In this document: piece by piece, positions 1 to 6,902 of the stretch
How positions within the stretch are numbered: the stretch's first letter is position 1
How the letters are laid out: each line of letters begins with the position of its first letter
NCBI GenBank assembly: GCA_964569295.1
Contig: CAZMVU010000097.1
Span: 1 to 17,334 of the forward strand
Direction of reading: 5' to 3'
From: CAZMVU01 sp964569295
Lineage (GTDB): Bacteria > Hydrogenedentota > Hydrogenedentia > Hydrogenedentales > JAGMZX01
DNA: 17,334 nt
Program-made: the position numbers and the translations under genes
The notes under the pieces: generated by a model
Databases searched by the model: none
What the model saw: only the letters and a program-made list of their open reading frames with translations
What the model was told of the DNA's origin: nothing

Positions 1-1
1 T

Positions 2-130
2 GAATGGACCCGCGCCTTTGGCAGCCATTTCCCATATGGTATACTGCGCACCGTTGAGGACCTGCGCACCGCGCCAGGCCCACGTTGGGGATATCACAGC
101 AATCAAAAGGAGATCGAATTGTGGCTGTAA
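2..130 (+). CDS. C-terminal tail of an unidentified upstream gene (partial)
   Basis: Frame 2 is open from the left edge of the window to a TAA at 128-130, giving 42 residues that end in ...KEIELWL. The gene would begin outside the window. Its stop lies 10 bases inside the adenylate kinase gene, the kind of overlap seen between translationally coupled genes. I do not recognise the family from this tail. The support is the open frame, the ordinary protein-like composition and the overlapping arrangement; a chance open frame of this length is possible in GC-rich DNA. Confidence 0.45.
   Translation, partial: EWTRAFGSHFPYGILRTVEDLRTAPGPRWGYHSNQKEIELWL
108..112 (+). promoter_or_regulatory. Shine-Dalgarno site fixing the adenylate kinase start
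   Basis: AGGAG lies 8 bases before a GTG at 121. The open frame runs upstream to a TTG at 85, but that codon has no ribosome site, so GTG 121 is the better start. Confidence 0.75.
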
Positions 131-873
131 TTGGTGATCGAGCGCAATGGCTACACGGAAAAGAAGGGTGCTGCGCAAGCGAGGAGCCCTATCCCGAGCG
201 GCCGTTTCACTTCATTCTGCTCGGCGCGCCGGGCGTCGGTAAGGGAACCCAGGCAGACTACCTGACCAAGAAATACAAAGCGTGTCAGCTTTCGACGGGG
301 GACGTGTTCCGGGCCGCGAAGAACACTCCGCAAGAACAGCTTACCCCGGCAATGAAGGAAGCCCTGGACACCATGAAGCAGGGCAAGCTCGTACCCGACG
401 ATACGGTGGTCAAAATGGTGCGGGAGCGTTCCGACTGCCTTACTTGCGGCTATGGATTCCTGCTGGACGGTTTTCCGCGCACGGTCGAGCAAGCCAAAGC
501 ACTGGATGAAATGCTCGCGGAGCTCGATGTCGCGCTCGATGGCGTGCTGGATTACCAGTTGCCCGAGCAGGAGGTTGTCCGGCGGCTGAGCGGGCGGCGC
601 ACCTGTAAGGAATGCAAGGCCACAGCCCACCTGCTTTTCGATCCACCGAAACAGGAAGGTGTCTGCGACAAGTGCGGCGGCGAGTTGTATCAGCGCGAGG
701 ACGACACGCCGGAATCCATCAAGGTGCGGCTTCAGGCATACTATGAAAGCACCGCGCCGCTGAGCGAATACTACGAGAAGAAGGGCCTGCTTATTCCCAT
801 TTCTGCGGAAGGCTCGCCAAAGGAAGTTTTCGAACGCACGGAAAAGATTCTCGAAGAGCGCTTCAACGCATAG
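121..873 (+). CDS. adk: Adenylate kinase family protein (zinc LID type, N-terminally extended)
   Basis: Cytoplasmic nucleoside monophosphate kinase, expected to interconvert ATP + AMP and 2 ADP. The P-loop GAPGVGKGT is at residues 35-43, followed by the NMP-binding LSTGDVFRAAK and the DGFPRT motif. The LID carries two CxxC pairs (C162, C165, C182, C185), the zinc-binding form of the lid. At 250 residues it is longer than the usual 215-220. The excess is mainly about 28 residues ahead of the P-loop, with Cys17-Cys18 in it. There is no alternative start between GTG 121 and the P-loop, so the extension looks genuine. The start is chosen from AGGAG at 108-112. It overlaps the preceding gene by 10 bases and is followed by an intrinsic terminator. 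The family is clear; strict AMP specificity is inferred, and another NMP kinase is possible. Confidence 0.92.
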   Translation: MAVIGDRAQWLHGKEGCCASEEPYPERPFHFILLGAPGVGKGTQADYLTKKYKACQLSTGDVFRAAKNTPQEQLTPAMKEALDTMKQGKLVPDDTVVKMVRERSDCLTCGYGFLLDGFPRTVEQAKALDEMLAELDVALDGVLDYQLPEQEVVRRLSGRRTCKECKATAHLLFDPPKQEGVCDKCGGELYQREDDTPESIKVRLQAYYESTAPLSEYYEKKGLLIPISAEGSPKEVFERTEKILEERFNA

Positions 874-900
874 CATCTCTCCGTTCATAGGCCTACGCAA

Positions 901-939
901 CGCCCGCGACACGTTGTCACCGTGACGCGGGCGATTTTT
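901..939 (+). terminator. Intrinsic terminator after adenylate kinase
   Basis: An 8-bp GC stem, CGCCCGCG (901-908) with CGCGGGCG (926-933), is extended past an A/A mismatch by CACG (910-913) with CGTG (921-924), closing a 7-base loop. ATTTTT follows at 934-939. It lies 27 bases after the adk stop. There is no T-run on the other side, so it should act mainly on the + strand. Confidence 0.85.
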
Positions 940-1023
940 GTGTCTGCCTGTATCCCCTCGAATGTCCGCGGTTCGCTAATGCATAACACCGTACCAGCGC
1001 CATGTGCCAGCACAAGATCCCCC

Positions 1024-1713
1024 TCAGCCCCCGGTTGTCTTCTCCGCGGTTTCGAGCACCTGCATGACGTTGTCCGTATCGAGCCAGTGTACGCGGCCGG
1101 TATCGAGATCGTACATGGCGGGGACAGGCATAACATCGCCCGAACGGACGTGCGCGCGCACGGCAGGGGTCTGCACGAAGAGGTCGTGAAACGCCTGGTA
1201 GATGTTCTCGACCACCGTGCGGGTCCCGATCTCTGCCGGAGCATCATCACCATCGGCGCCGCGGGCGCGCTCCAGGGCAGGCATGATGCGCGCAAGAATC
1301 GGCGCGATGGGCCCCTCCGCCACCGGTTCAGGGGCATCGGCCTGTTGCATAGTCGCGGCCACGGCCCCACACTGGGTGTGGCCGAGAACCATGAGGATGG
1401 GCGTGTGCACATGGGCCACCCCGTATTCGATGCTGCCCGCCTCGCTCGGGCCACAGATGTTGCCCGCCACACGCACGACGAACAGGTCCATGATGCCTGC
1501 GTCGAAAATCTGCTCGACGGGCACCCGGGAGTCGCTGCACGTGAGCACCGTGGCAATCGCGTAATCGCCTTGGTCGGCGGTCGCGGCCAGTTGCCGGCGC
1601 GCAAAGTCGCTGTGCGGGTGGTCGGGCGCTTCCTGCACGAAACGCTCATTGCCCGCGCGGAGTTGTTCGAGGGCGGCTTGCGGGGTGCGGGGATAGGCTC
1701 CAGGTGCGCTCAT
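1024..1713 (-). CDS. Beta-class carbonic anhydrase
   Basis: Zinc enzyme interconverting CO2 and bicarbonate. The beta-class signature is complete: CSDSRVP gives Cys59, Asp61 and Arg63, and GHTQCGAV gives His112 and Cys115, so the Cys-His-Cys zinc site and the Asp-Arg dyad are all present. RVAGNICGPSEAGSIEYG and the C-terminal YDLDTGRVHWL segment also fit. At 229 residues it has normal length. There is no signal peptide, so it is probably cytoplasmic. GGAG lies 10 bases before the ATG. It starts 48 bp after the stop of the URO-D-family gene on the same strand and is probably the last gene of that operon. Whether it supplies bicarbonate to the neighbouring enzymes or is simply a housekeeping passenger cannot be told from sequence. 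Confidence 0.95.
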   Translation of the reverse strand: MSAPGAYPRTPQAALEQLRAGNERFVQEAPDHPHSDFARRQLAATADQGDYAIATVLTCSDSRVPVEQIFDAGIMDLFVVRVAGNICGPSEAGSIEYGVAHVHTPILMVLGHTQCGAVAATMQQADAPEPVAEGPIAPILARIMPALERARGADGDDAPAEIGTRTVVENIYQAFHDLFVQTPAVRAHVRSGDVMPVPAMYDLDTGRVHWLDTDNVMQVLETAEKTTGG

Positions 1714-1761
1714 TACTGCTTTTCTCCTTCGTGTGGGTAAGAACGTGGTTGCTGATCATAC

Positions 1762-3000
1762 TCACGGCACCGTGCCGTAGGTTTTTCCAAACTCATAGAA
1801 TCGCCAGCACCGATCCAGCGGCACGCGGGGCGGCAGGTTGTTCCCTTCCTGCAACACGAACAGGCCACCGTTGAGTATATCGGACTGCAAAATACGCGCG
1901 GTTTCCTGCAGAAGCGGTTCCGCGTCGTCCTCCAGAAAGAAGGCCACCCTGGGCCCGCCGCTCACGACGGTCTCTGGCCCCAGTTCGCGGCGCAGCCGAT
2001 CGAAATCGATGGGGAAGCCGGTGTCGAACCAGCCGATGTCCAGTTCTCTACGTGTGGTATCAAAGAGATGTTGCGCATCCCCACACAAATGAAGAAAGCG
2101 GCCTTTGCCGGAACTGAAGGTATTGTAGAGCCGGCGGTGATGGGGCAACACAAATTCGCGGTACATGGCCTCGGAGATGAATTCGCAGGCATCGTCGCCA
2201 AAACCGAAATCGTCCTGCTGCATGGGGGTACCGAGTTCACGTCGCCACGCGGCCATGCGTTGCACGAGCGCCTCGGTAAGGTAGTCAAGCAATTGGCGGG
2301 CGTACTCCGGATCAACCATAAGGTCCGTGAGAAAGTTCTCCGCGCCGCGCATACCAATGGCGAGGGTCATGGGGCCATCGGTGTGGATGAAGGGCGCCAT
2401 GCGCTGCGGGGCCACGGGCCGCTCCATGAAGGTCCAGCCGGCTTCTGCCTTTGCCTCCCAGTGCTCCATGAACCGCAGCGTGCGCTCGGCCAGGTCCCCC
2501 GCGAAGGGTTTCGGGATGCCCTGGTCGAAGAGCATGTGCTTGTGCTCGTCGTCCAGGATGGGCGTGGTATCGGGTACCTGGGCGTCGCGGTAGTGCACCG
2601 GACACCCCAGCCACGCGGCGTCGTAGATATTGTCCCAATGTACCGTGAGAGGCCACGCCTCCGGCGGGCCTTGCTCATGATCGCCAGGAAGCAGAAACCG
2701 CACGAAATACTGCCACGCCAGCACCACATCCGCCATGACCTCCGGGTCGTTGCTGTAGGTCTCGTAGTCAATCTCCGCCGTGTTGTACGCCGGATCGAGC
2801 ATGAGCACGCGGGGGTTCGTGTTCAGGCGAACGGGGATACGCGTGTGGCGGTTCTCGTGAAACGCCTGCCACAATGCGCGCACCTCGGCATTGTGATTGT
2901 CGAAAAAACAGGGACTGGACCAAGCGAGTCCCCGAGCGCGTGGACTGTCCCCGTTTTCCCGGGGCATAACCTCTGGCAAACTGAAGCGCATCTCTGACAT
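1762..3000 (-). CDS. Uroporphyrinogen decarboxylase (URO-D) family protein, methyltransferase-like
   Basis: 412 residues with the (beta/alpha)8 URO-D fold typical of both heme-pathway HemE and corrinoid-linked methyltransferases such as MtaA and MtbA. It has FLHLCGD at residues 302-308 (His304, Cys306), matching the H-x-C zinc-ligand motif of the methyltransferase branch, then DIGWFDTGFPIDFD, VVSGGP and a C-terminal LQEGNNLPP...PLD. The position where MtaA-type enzymes have a third zinc Cys is Asn-Asn here (387-388), so zinc binding is uncertain. The HemE N-terminal substrate-binding signature is not evident, so heme synthesis is unlikely. The open frame runs further upstream into the radical SAM gene, but the ATG at 3000 has GAGGA 5 bases before it and gives a natural length. 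It lies 74 bp after the radical SAM gene. The substrate is unknown. Confidence 0.85.
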   Translation of the reverse strand: MSEMRFSLPEVMPRENGDSPRARGLAWSSPCFFDNHNAEVRALWQAFHENRHTRIPVRLNTNPRVLMLDPAYNTAEIDYETYSNDPEVMADVVLAWQYFVRFLLPGDHEQGPPEAWPLTVHWDNIYDAAWLGCPVHYRDAQVPDTTPILDDEHKHMLFDQGIPKPFAGDLAERTLRFMEHWEAKAEAGWTFMERPVAPQRMAPFIHTDGPMTLAIGMRGAENFLTDLMVDPEYARQLLDYLTEALVQRMAAWRRELGTPMQQDDFGFGDDACEFISEAMYREFVLPHHRRLYNTFSSGKGRFLHLCGDAQHLFDTTRRELDIGWFDTGFPIDFDRLRRELGPETVVSGGPRVAFFLEDDAEPLLQETARILQSDILNGGLFVLQEGNNLPPRVPLDRCWRFYEFGKTYGTVP

Positions 3001-3005
3001 GGCAT

Positions 3006-3010
3006 TCCTC
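3006..3010 (-). promoter_or_regulatory. Shine-Dalgarno site for the URO-D-family gene
   Basis: On the minus strand GAGGA sits 5 bases before the ATG at 3000. An AAGGAG also lies slightly further upstream. An in-frame ATG at 3036 has no comparable site. Confidence 0.55.
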
Positions 3011-3074
3011 GGATGCTCCTTCCCTTCCCACACCATGCTCGCCGACAGATAGGCTTGATTGCAAGCGACGCTAT

Positions 3075-4508
3075 TCAGGCCGATGTCAGCCGCCGGAGGA
3101 TGTCCCAGTAGGCGCCGCGTTCCCCCCGGGCGATGGCGTCTTCGAGCACGCGGTTGTCGTTGTAGTTGTAGTTGCCTTCGGTGCGGTTCGGGTTGGCATG
3201 GAGGAAGCGCGCATCGTTGTCCACGAGATCGGACACCGCGTCGTGGATATCGCCGTCGATCCCGGCATCCACGTAGAATATGGGGCGCAGCAGGTCCGGG
3301 TTGGCCTGGGTGGCGCCGTGGAGGTGCGGGTTGCGCTCGGTCGAGCCGAATGCTTGCACGAGACGCGCCAGCGGCGTGTGCGGATACACCCGCACCCCGC
3401 AGGAGAGGCCTATCCGGTCGGCGGGCAGGGTGCGCAGGCGCGCGATACAATCCGCCAGGGTGGCGCCGGTCTCGCCGGGGCCGCCGAGCAGCACATCGAG
3501 CATGACCGGGATACCGGCCTGCTTGCAAGCTTCCGTGGCCTGCTGCACGTCGGCATAGGTGTAGGTGCGGCCCAGATTCCGCAGCATCCCGGGGTCGAGG
3601 TGGTCCACACCGAAATTGACACCCCCACAACCGGCCCGCGCCATGGCCTGGGCAAGCGCAGCATCGACACCCTGGGGATAGGCATAGACATACCAGCGCA
3701 CGTGCGGTGCGAGTCCGGTCTTGACGATGGCATCGCACAGGGCCAGCGCGTGTTCTGTGGGGATGTTGAATTCGCTGTCGCAGAAGTGGAACACGTCCAC
3801 CCCTTGCTCAACCAGCGTGCGCATTTCCTCGACGACGCTGGCCGGTTCGCGCACGCGCACGACACAGCCTTTCGCGCGGGGCTCGACGCAGTAGATGCAG
3901 GACTTGGCGCAGCCGCGCTTGGACTCGATGCCGGCCTGGCCGCCCTCGCGGAAATAGCGCGCGTTGTCGAGAAAGGTGCGGCGCACCGTGCGCAGGGCCG
4001 GGCCATCGCTCGTGAGCGAAGCATTGGCACGTACCTTGCCCCCACCGTCGCGATATACGGCGCCCGGTGCCCGCGAAACGTCCCCCGAGGAAATGGCCTG
4101 CATGAGCAGGCCTGTGGCCTCCCCCTCACCCCAAACACCATAGTCGGCCTCGAGGTACTCGAGCACTTCCCGGGGTGCTGTCGAGAAGCCCACGCCGCCC
4201 AGGACGATAGGCCCCTCGAAATGCGCCTGCACGTGGCGCACGACATCGCGCGTGCGCTCGAGCACGAAGTCCCGGCTGGCGAAATAGGCGTCGTCGATAT
4301 TGCGTACAGTGATCAGGCAGGCCGCCGGGCGCACATCCCCGAGCGCAGCCTCGATGGCCGCCGGCCAGTCTTCGACAAAGGCGAGATCACAGAGCACGGG
4401 CGCATGGCCGCGGTCTGCGAGGGTCTCCGCCACATACTCGAGCCCGAGCGGTGCGATGGGCGGGCGCATGAAGTTCGGATTGACGAGCAGTATGGCTTTC
4501 GAGTTCAT
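3075..4508 (-). CDS. B12-binding-domain radical SAM protein
   Basis: Predicted [4Fe-4S] and S-adenosylmethionine enzyme with an N-terminal cobalamin-binding-like Rossmann domain (about residues 1-140: LLVNPNF...PLGLEYVAE, then VLGGVGFST and WGEGE). The radical SAM core starts about residue 190. Its cluster motif CxxxCxxC is C200, C204 and C207, preceded by IESKRG. LGGPGETGATL later in the barrel is typical of this superfamily. The DxHxxG cobalt-ligand motif is absent, as in many proteins of this class. The ATG at 4508 is chosen because AGGTGA (4514-4519) lies just before it; the longer reading begins at a GTG inside that ribosome site. 477 residues. It sits 60 bp after the Gfo/Idh/MocA gene and 74 bp before the URO-D gene. 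Methylation or another radical rearrangement is possible; the substrate is not predictable. Confidence 0.88.
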   Translation of the reverse strand: MNSKAILLVNPNFMRPPIAPLGLEYVAETLADRGHAPVLCDLAFVEDWPAAIEAALGDVRPAACLITVRNIDDAYFASRDFVLERTRDVVRHVQAHFEGPIVLGGVGFSTAPREVLEYLEADYGVWGEGEATGLLMQAISSGDVSRAPGAVYRDGGGKVRANASLTSDGPALRTVRRTFLDNARYFREGGQAGIESKRGCAKSCIYCVEPRAKGCVVRVREPASVVEEMRTLVEQGVDVFHFCDSEFNIPTEHALALCDAIVKTGLAPHVRWYVYAYPQGVDAALAQAMARAGCGGVNFGVDHLDPGMLRNLGRTYTYADVQQATEACKQAGIPVMLDVLLGGPGETGATLADCIARLRTLPADRIGLSCGVRVYPHTPLARLVQAFGSTERNPHLHGATQANPDLLRPIFYVDAGIDGDIHDAVSDLVDNDARFLHANPNRTEGNYNYNDNRVLEDAIARGERGAYWDILRRLTSA

Positions 4509-4513
4509 GATTA

Positions 4514-4519
4514 TCACCT
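4514..4519 (-). promoter_or_regulatory. Shine-Dalgarno site fixing the radical SAM start
   Basis: Minus-strand AGGTGA ends 5 bases before the ATG at 4508. It contains the in-frame GTG at 4517 that would otherwise be read as the start. Confidence 0.6.
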
Positions 4520-4568
4520 GTCCGGCACAACTCTCAACAAGAAGACGTTGAGGGCAACGTCCCGCCCG

Positions 4569-5675
4569 TTACGCCTTGCCGGGCATATGCCGCACCTCGC
4601 CCGGCGCCACGGGCACATGCTCTTCCGCACTGGCCACGGCGGCAAAACACAGGGCCAGGCTCGCCAGGTTGTTGCGGGCGCTGTGGGCCGGTTCGCGGTC
4701 CTCTTCAATGGCGCACAGCAACTCCGCCATGGCGCCGTGGAACCCATCGGGAAACCAGATGCCGTGCAGGCGCGGACGCGCGTAGCCGTCCTTGTTGTAC
4801 AAGGTGACTTGGCTTTTGCCGCCGGCGTTGATGTGCGTGAGCGTGCCCTCGGCGCCGATGACCAGGGTCTCCTCGCGGTGGCCATAGGCGGTACTGGCGT
4901 CGAAGACCATCGAGGCTTGCGCGCCTTCGCACTCGAAGTGCACCTGCGCCAGGAGCGGCGGCGTTGACTTCTGGTTCGGGGCGTGCGCGTTCGAGGCGAA
5001 CACCCGGACCGGCTGTTTCTCACCAAGGAAACAGCAGAAAATATCGAACCAGTGAATGGCGTAGTCGTAGAGGATAAGGTGGTGAATTTCATTGAAAGGC
5101 GTCGTGGCGGTCCAGTTGTGGTCCCAGTGGTTGTGGGAGTGTACCGAAGACACCGCGCCCACGAGCCCGGCATTCACCGCCTCGCGCATGTAGCTGAAGT
5201 GCGGCGCCCAACGGCCGTTCTGGTTCACGGCGAGTTTCACCCTCATCTCGTCGGCGATGGCCACCAGCCGCTCGCCCACATCGAGGTCGAGCACGAAGGG
5301 CTTCTGGCTAAGCACGTGCTTGCCCGCGCGCAAGGCCGCCTCGATGATTTCGGCCCGCTCCCGAGGGTGCGTGGTGATGTCGACCACGTCGATATCACCG
5401 CGTTCGAGAACCTTCCGGTAGTCCGTGTAGACCTTGGCCTCCGGGTAGTAGTCCTTCTGCCGCTGCTTCGCGAATTTTCGCGTGACATCACAAAATGCCG
5501 CCACGCTGTAACCCGCGGCGCGGTAGGCGATGCAATGCGTCGGGGTGATGGCCCCGCAGCCGATCATGCCGATGGTAGGCCGGTAACGCCTGGGCTCGAT
5601 GGGCCGGTAGGGCAGCTTGGGCGCCAGGAAACGCGCGCGCGCATCTTTCTTCGCGGAAGCCTTCTTCTTGGGCAT
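4569..5675 (-). CDS. Gfo/Idh/MocA-family oxidoreductase
   Basis: Predicted NAD(P)-dependent dehydrogenase of 368 residues acting on a sugar, cyclitol or related polyol. The Rossmann motif IGMIGCGAI is at residues 35-43. DVVDITTHP and SQKPFVLD (residues 123-130) form the EKP-type motif with its conserved Lys125. HWFD (208-211) supplies the family's catalytic-region His and Asp. The C-terminal domain contains ...FDASTAYGHREETLVIGAEG. The N-terminus is unusually basic (MPKKKASAKKDARAR) and is not a Tat signal; the fold begins only at about residue 33. The start at 5675 is chosen from AGGAAGG 6 bases upstream. It is probably the first gene of the minus-strand operon. Substrate unknown. Confidence 0.9.
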   Translation of the reverse strand: MPKKKASAKKDARARFLAPKLPYRPIEPRRYRPTIGMIGCGAITPTHCIAYRAAGYSVAAFCDVTRKFAKQRQKDYYPEAKVYTDYRKVLERGDIDVVDITTHPRERAEIIEAALRAGKHVLSQKPFVLDLDVGERLVAIADEMRVKLAVNQNGRWAPHFSYMREAVNAGLVGAVSSVHSHNHWDHNWTATTPFNEIHHLILYDYAIHWFDIFCCFLGEKQPVRVFASNAHAPNQKSTPPLLAQVHFECEGAQASMVFDASTAYGHREETLVIGAEGTLTHINAGGKSQVTLYNKDGYARPRLHGIWFPDGFHGAMAELLCAIEEDREPAHSARNNLASLALCFAAVASAEEHVPVAPGEVRHMPGKA

Positions 5676-5681
5676 GAACAT

Positions 5682-5688
5682 CCTTCCT
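5682..5688 (-). promoter_or_regulatory. Shine-Dalgarno site for the Gfo/Idh/MocA gene
   Basis: Minus-strand AGGAAGG lies 6 bases before the ATG at 5675. It would abut the other in-frame ATG at 5681 with no spacing, so 5675 is the better start. Confidence 0.65.
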
Positions 5689-5786
5689 GGTTGCTGCTTG
5701 TTGGCGCACTGGCCAGAGGGGGCGTGCCGCACCGGGGCGGCGTGCGCGGCCAGCATACGGAACGGGCCTCCCCCGCGCGGAGTTCA

Positions 5787-5815
5787 AGGATAATCCGGAG
5801 GCCATAAAATCGCAA
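5787..5815 (-). promoter_or_regulatory. Candidate promoter for the minus-strand operon
   Basis: TTGCGA (revcomp of 5810-5815) and TATCCT (revcomp of 5787-5792), each 4/6 to the sigma-70 consensus, are separated by exactly 17 bases. This would give a leader of about 105 bases to the Gfo/Idh/MocA start. Weak match, reported because of its position and spacing. Confidence 0.25.
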
Positions 5816-5830
5816 ACCAAGACCGGTTTG
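5813..5830. repeat. 6-bp inverted repeat in the divergent intergenic region
   Basis: CAAACC (5813-5818) and GGTTTG (5825-5830) form perfect arms around AAGACC. The repeat overlaps the candidate -35 of the minus-strand operon and lies between two divergent operons, so it could be an operator. A chance repeat is not excluded. Confidence 0.4.
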
Positions 5831-5873
5831 TGCCAGTCTATGCCCGAAGCAGCGGCAACATCCATCCAACCCC

Positions 5874-5879
5874 AAGGAG
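5874..5879 (+). promoter_or_regulatory. Shine-Dalgarno site for the solo E2-like gene
   Basis: AAGGAG lies 7 bases before the ATG at 5887. This selects 5887 over the in-frame non-ATG start at 5830, which has no such site. Confidence 0.75.
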
Positions 5880-5886
5880 CCGAAGT

Positions 5887-6813
5887 ATGCGTTCTACCCC
5901 TTTGCCAGTCCGCGAAACCAGCTACTTTGACATCCAGCGGCGGGTGGCCGCGCACAAGACCCAGGAGTCCTGGGACGAAATACCGCATGTGTCCCTTGTG
6001 CTCGAGTTGGATATGACACATCTGCTTGCGTTTCGCCGGAAATTGCTCGGTTCCCCGGAATTCGCCGGAACCCGGTTCACAATCAACACACTGCTCTTGA
6101 AGGTGCTGGCCGAGTCGCTGCGGGAATCGCCGCGCATGCACGCCTTCGTGGGCTACAGCCGCGGCGCCAGCACGGGCCGGGTAACCGTGCTCGAGGACAT
6201 CAACATCGCCATTCCCATGCTGCTGCCCAGCGGCGAGACCATCACGCCCGTGTTGCATCAGGTAGACAAGAAACCGCTGCGGGAACTGTGCGCGGCCATG
6301 GAAGATCTCAAGCGCCGGGTCGACAACACCAATGCCTCGCTGCTGTTGTTCGAGGCAGGACGGCGCGATACCTACCAGAACCTGTTCGAGGGGCGGTTCG
6401 GTGTGCTGCGCCGGTTATTCTCGGCCTATTTGGGCAAAGGCCGCCTGCACCTGCCGCCGCGCAAGGAACAGCGCGCCCACCTGCAGATTCCGGCCACGGA
6501 CCGGGTCACTCCCGACGACCTCACCAGCGCCACGGTCCTCGTGTCGAACATCGGCAATGCCGTGCCCGGCATGCGGCTCAACGTGGGCCTGCTCGAGGTG
6601 ATACGCCCGCAGACGACCGCCATTGCCGTGACGCCAATCCGCAAGCAACCGGTGGTGGTTACCGATGAAAACGGCAACGACCGGGTGGCCATCCGCGAGG
6701 TGTGCCCGATTACCGTGTGCTGCGATCACCGTGCCGTCGACTTCTTCCACATCGAAGGGTTCTTCAAGAAAGCCGTGGCCATCAGCGAAGAACCAGAGCG
6801 CTGGCTACAGTAA
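5887..6813 (+). CDS. Free-standing 2-oxoacid dehydrogenase E2-type acyltransferase domain protein
   Basis: 308 residues with the chloramphenicol-acetyltransferase-like catalytic fold of E2 subunits. PSGETITPVLHQVDKKPLREL corresponds to the E2 PVIRDADQKSL region, and VLVSNIGNAVPGM to its TISNVGGIGG region. DHRAVD (D280, H281, R282, D285) matches the DHRxxDG catalytic motif with the final Gly replaced by Phe. There is no lipoyl domain and no E3-binding domain: the sequence begins directly with the catalytic part. Compared with the aceF product here, it carries an insertion of about 55 residues (roughly 150-206), basic and partly hydrophobic. A complete E1-E2-E3 set exists 5 kb downstream, so this is not the pyruvate dehydrogenase E2. 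It could transfer acyl groups from CoA to an unknown acceptor. First gene of a + strand group and divergent from the radical SAM operon. Confidence 0.85.
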   Translation: MRSTPLPVRETSYFDIQRRVAAHKTQESWDEIPHVSLVLELDMTHLLAFRRKLLGSPEFAGTRFTINTLLLKVLAESLRESPRMHAFVGYSRGASTGRVTVLEDINIAIPMLLPSGETITPVLHQVDKKPLRELCAAMEDLKRRVDNTNASLLLFEAGRRDTYQNLFEGRFGVLRRLFSAYLGKGRLHLPPRKEQRAHLQIPATDRVTPDDLTSATVLVSNIGNAVPGMRLNVGLLEVIRPQTTAIAVTPIRKQPVVVTDENGNDRVAIREVCPITVCCDHRAVDFFHIEGFFKKAVAISEEPERWLQ

Positions 6814-6837
6814 GGCGCCTTGCATCGGCGGGGCGCC
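6814..6837. other. GGCGCC hairpin after the E2-like gene
   Basis: Two GGCGCC copies (6814-6819, 6832-6837) can pair across 12 bases directly after the stop codon. There is no T-run, so it is not a standard terminator. It could stabilise the mRNA end or cause partial stopping before yggT. Confidence 0.3.
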
Positions 6838-6902
6838 GTGTGAAACCGTAGAAAGAGCACACGCATCACCACTTGTTCCAAACATAACGCAGGAAACCCG
6901 CT

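Noticed and set aside
901..939. The adk terminator as a shared bidirectional terminator for the carbonic anhydrase operon
   Set aside because: Read on the minus strand, the hairpin is followed by TTGCGTAGG rather than a T-run, so only + strand termination is supported.
3001..3738. Upstream extension of the URO-D-family frame
   Set aside because: The extra N-terminal residues are low-complexity Arg/Pro/Cys sequence read out of frame from the radical SAM gene. The start at 3000 has its own ribosome site.
3198..4967. 589-residue open frame opposite the radical SAM and oxidoreductase genes
   Set aside because: It spans two well-supported genes and their gap on the opposite strand, is rich in His, Arg, Gly and Val as antisense frames in GC-rich DNA are, and shows no motif.
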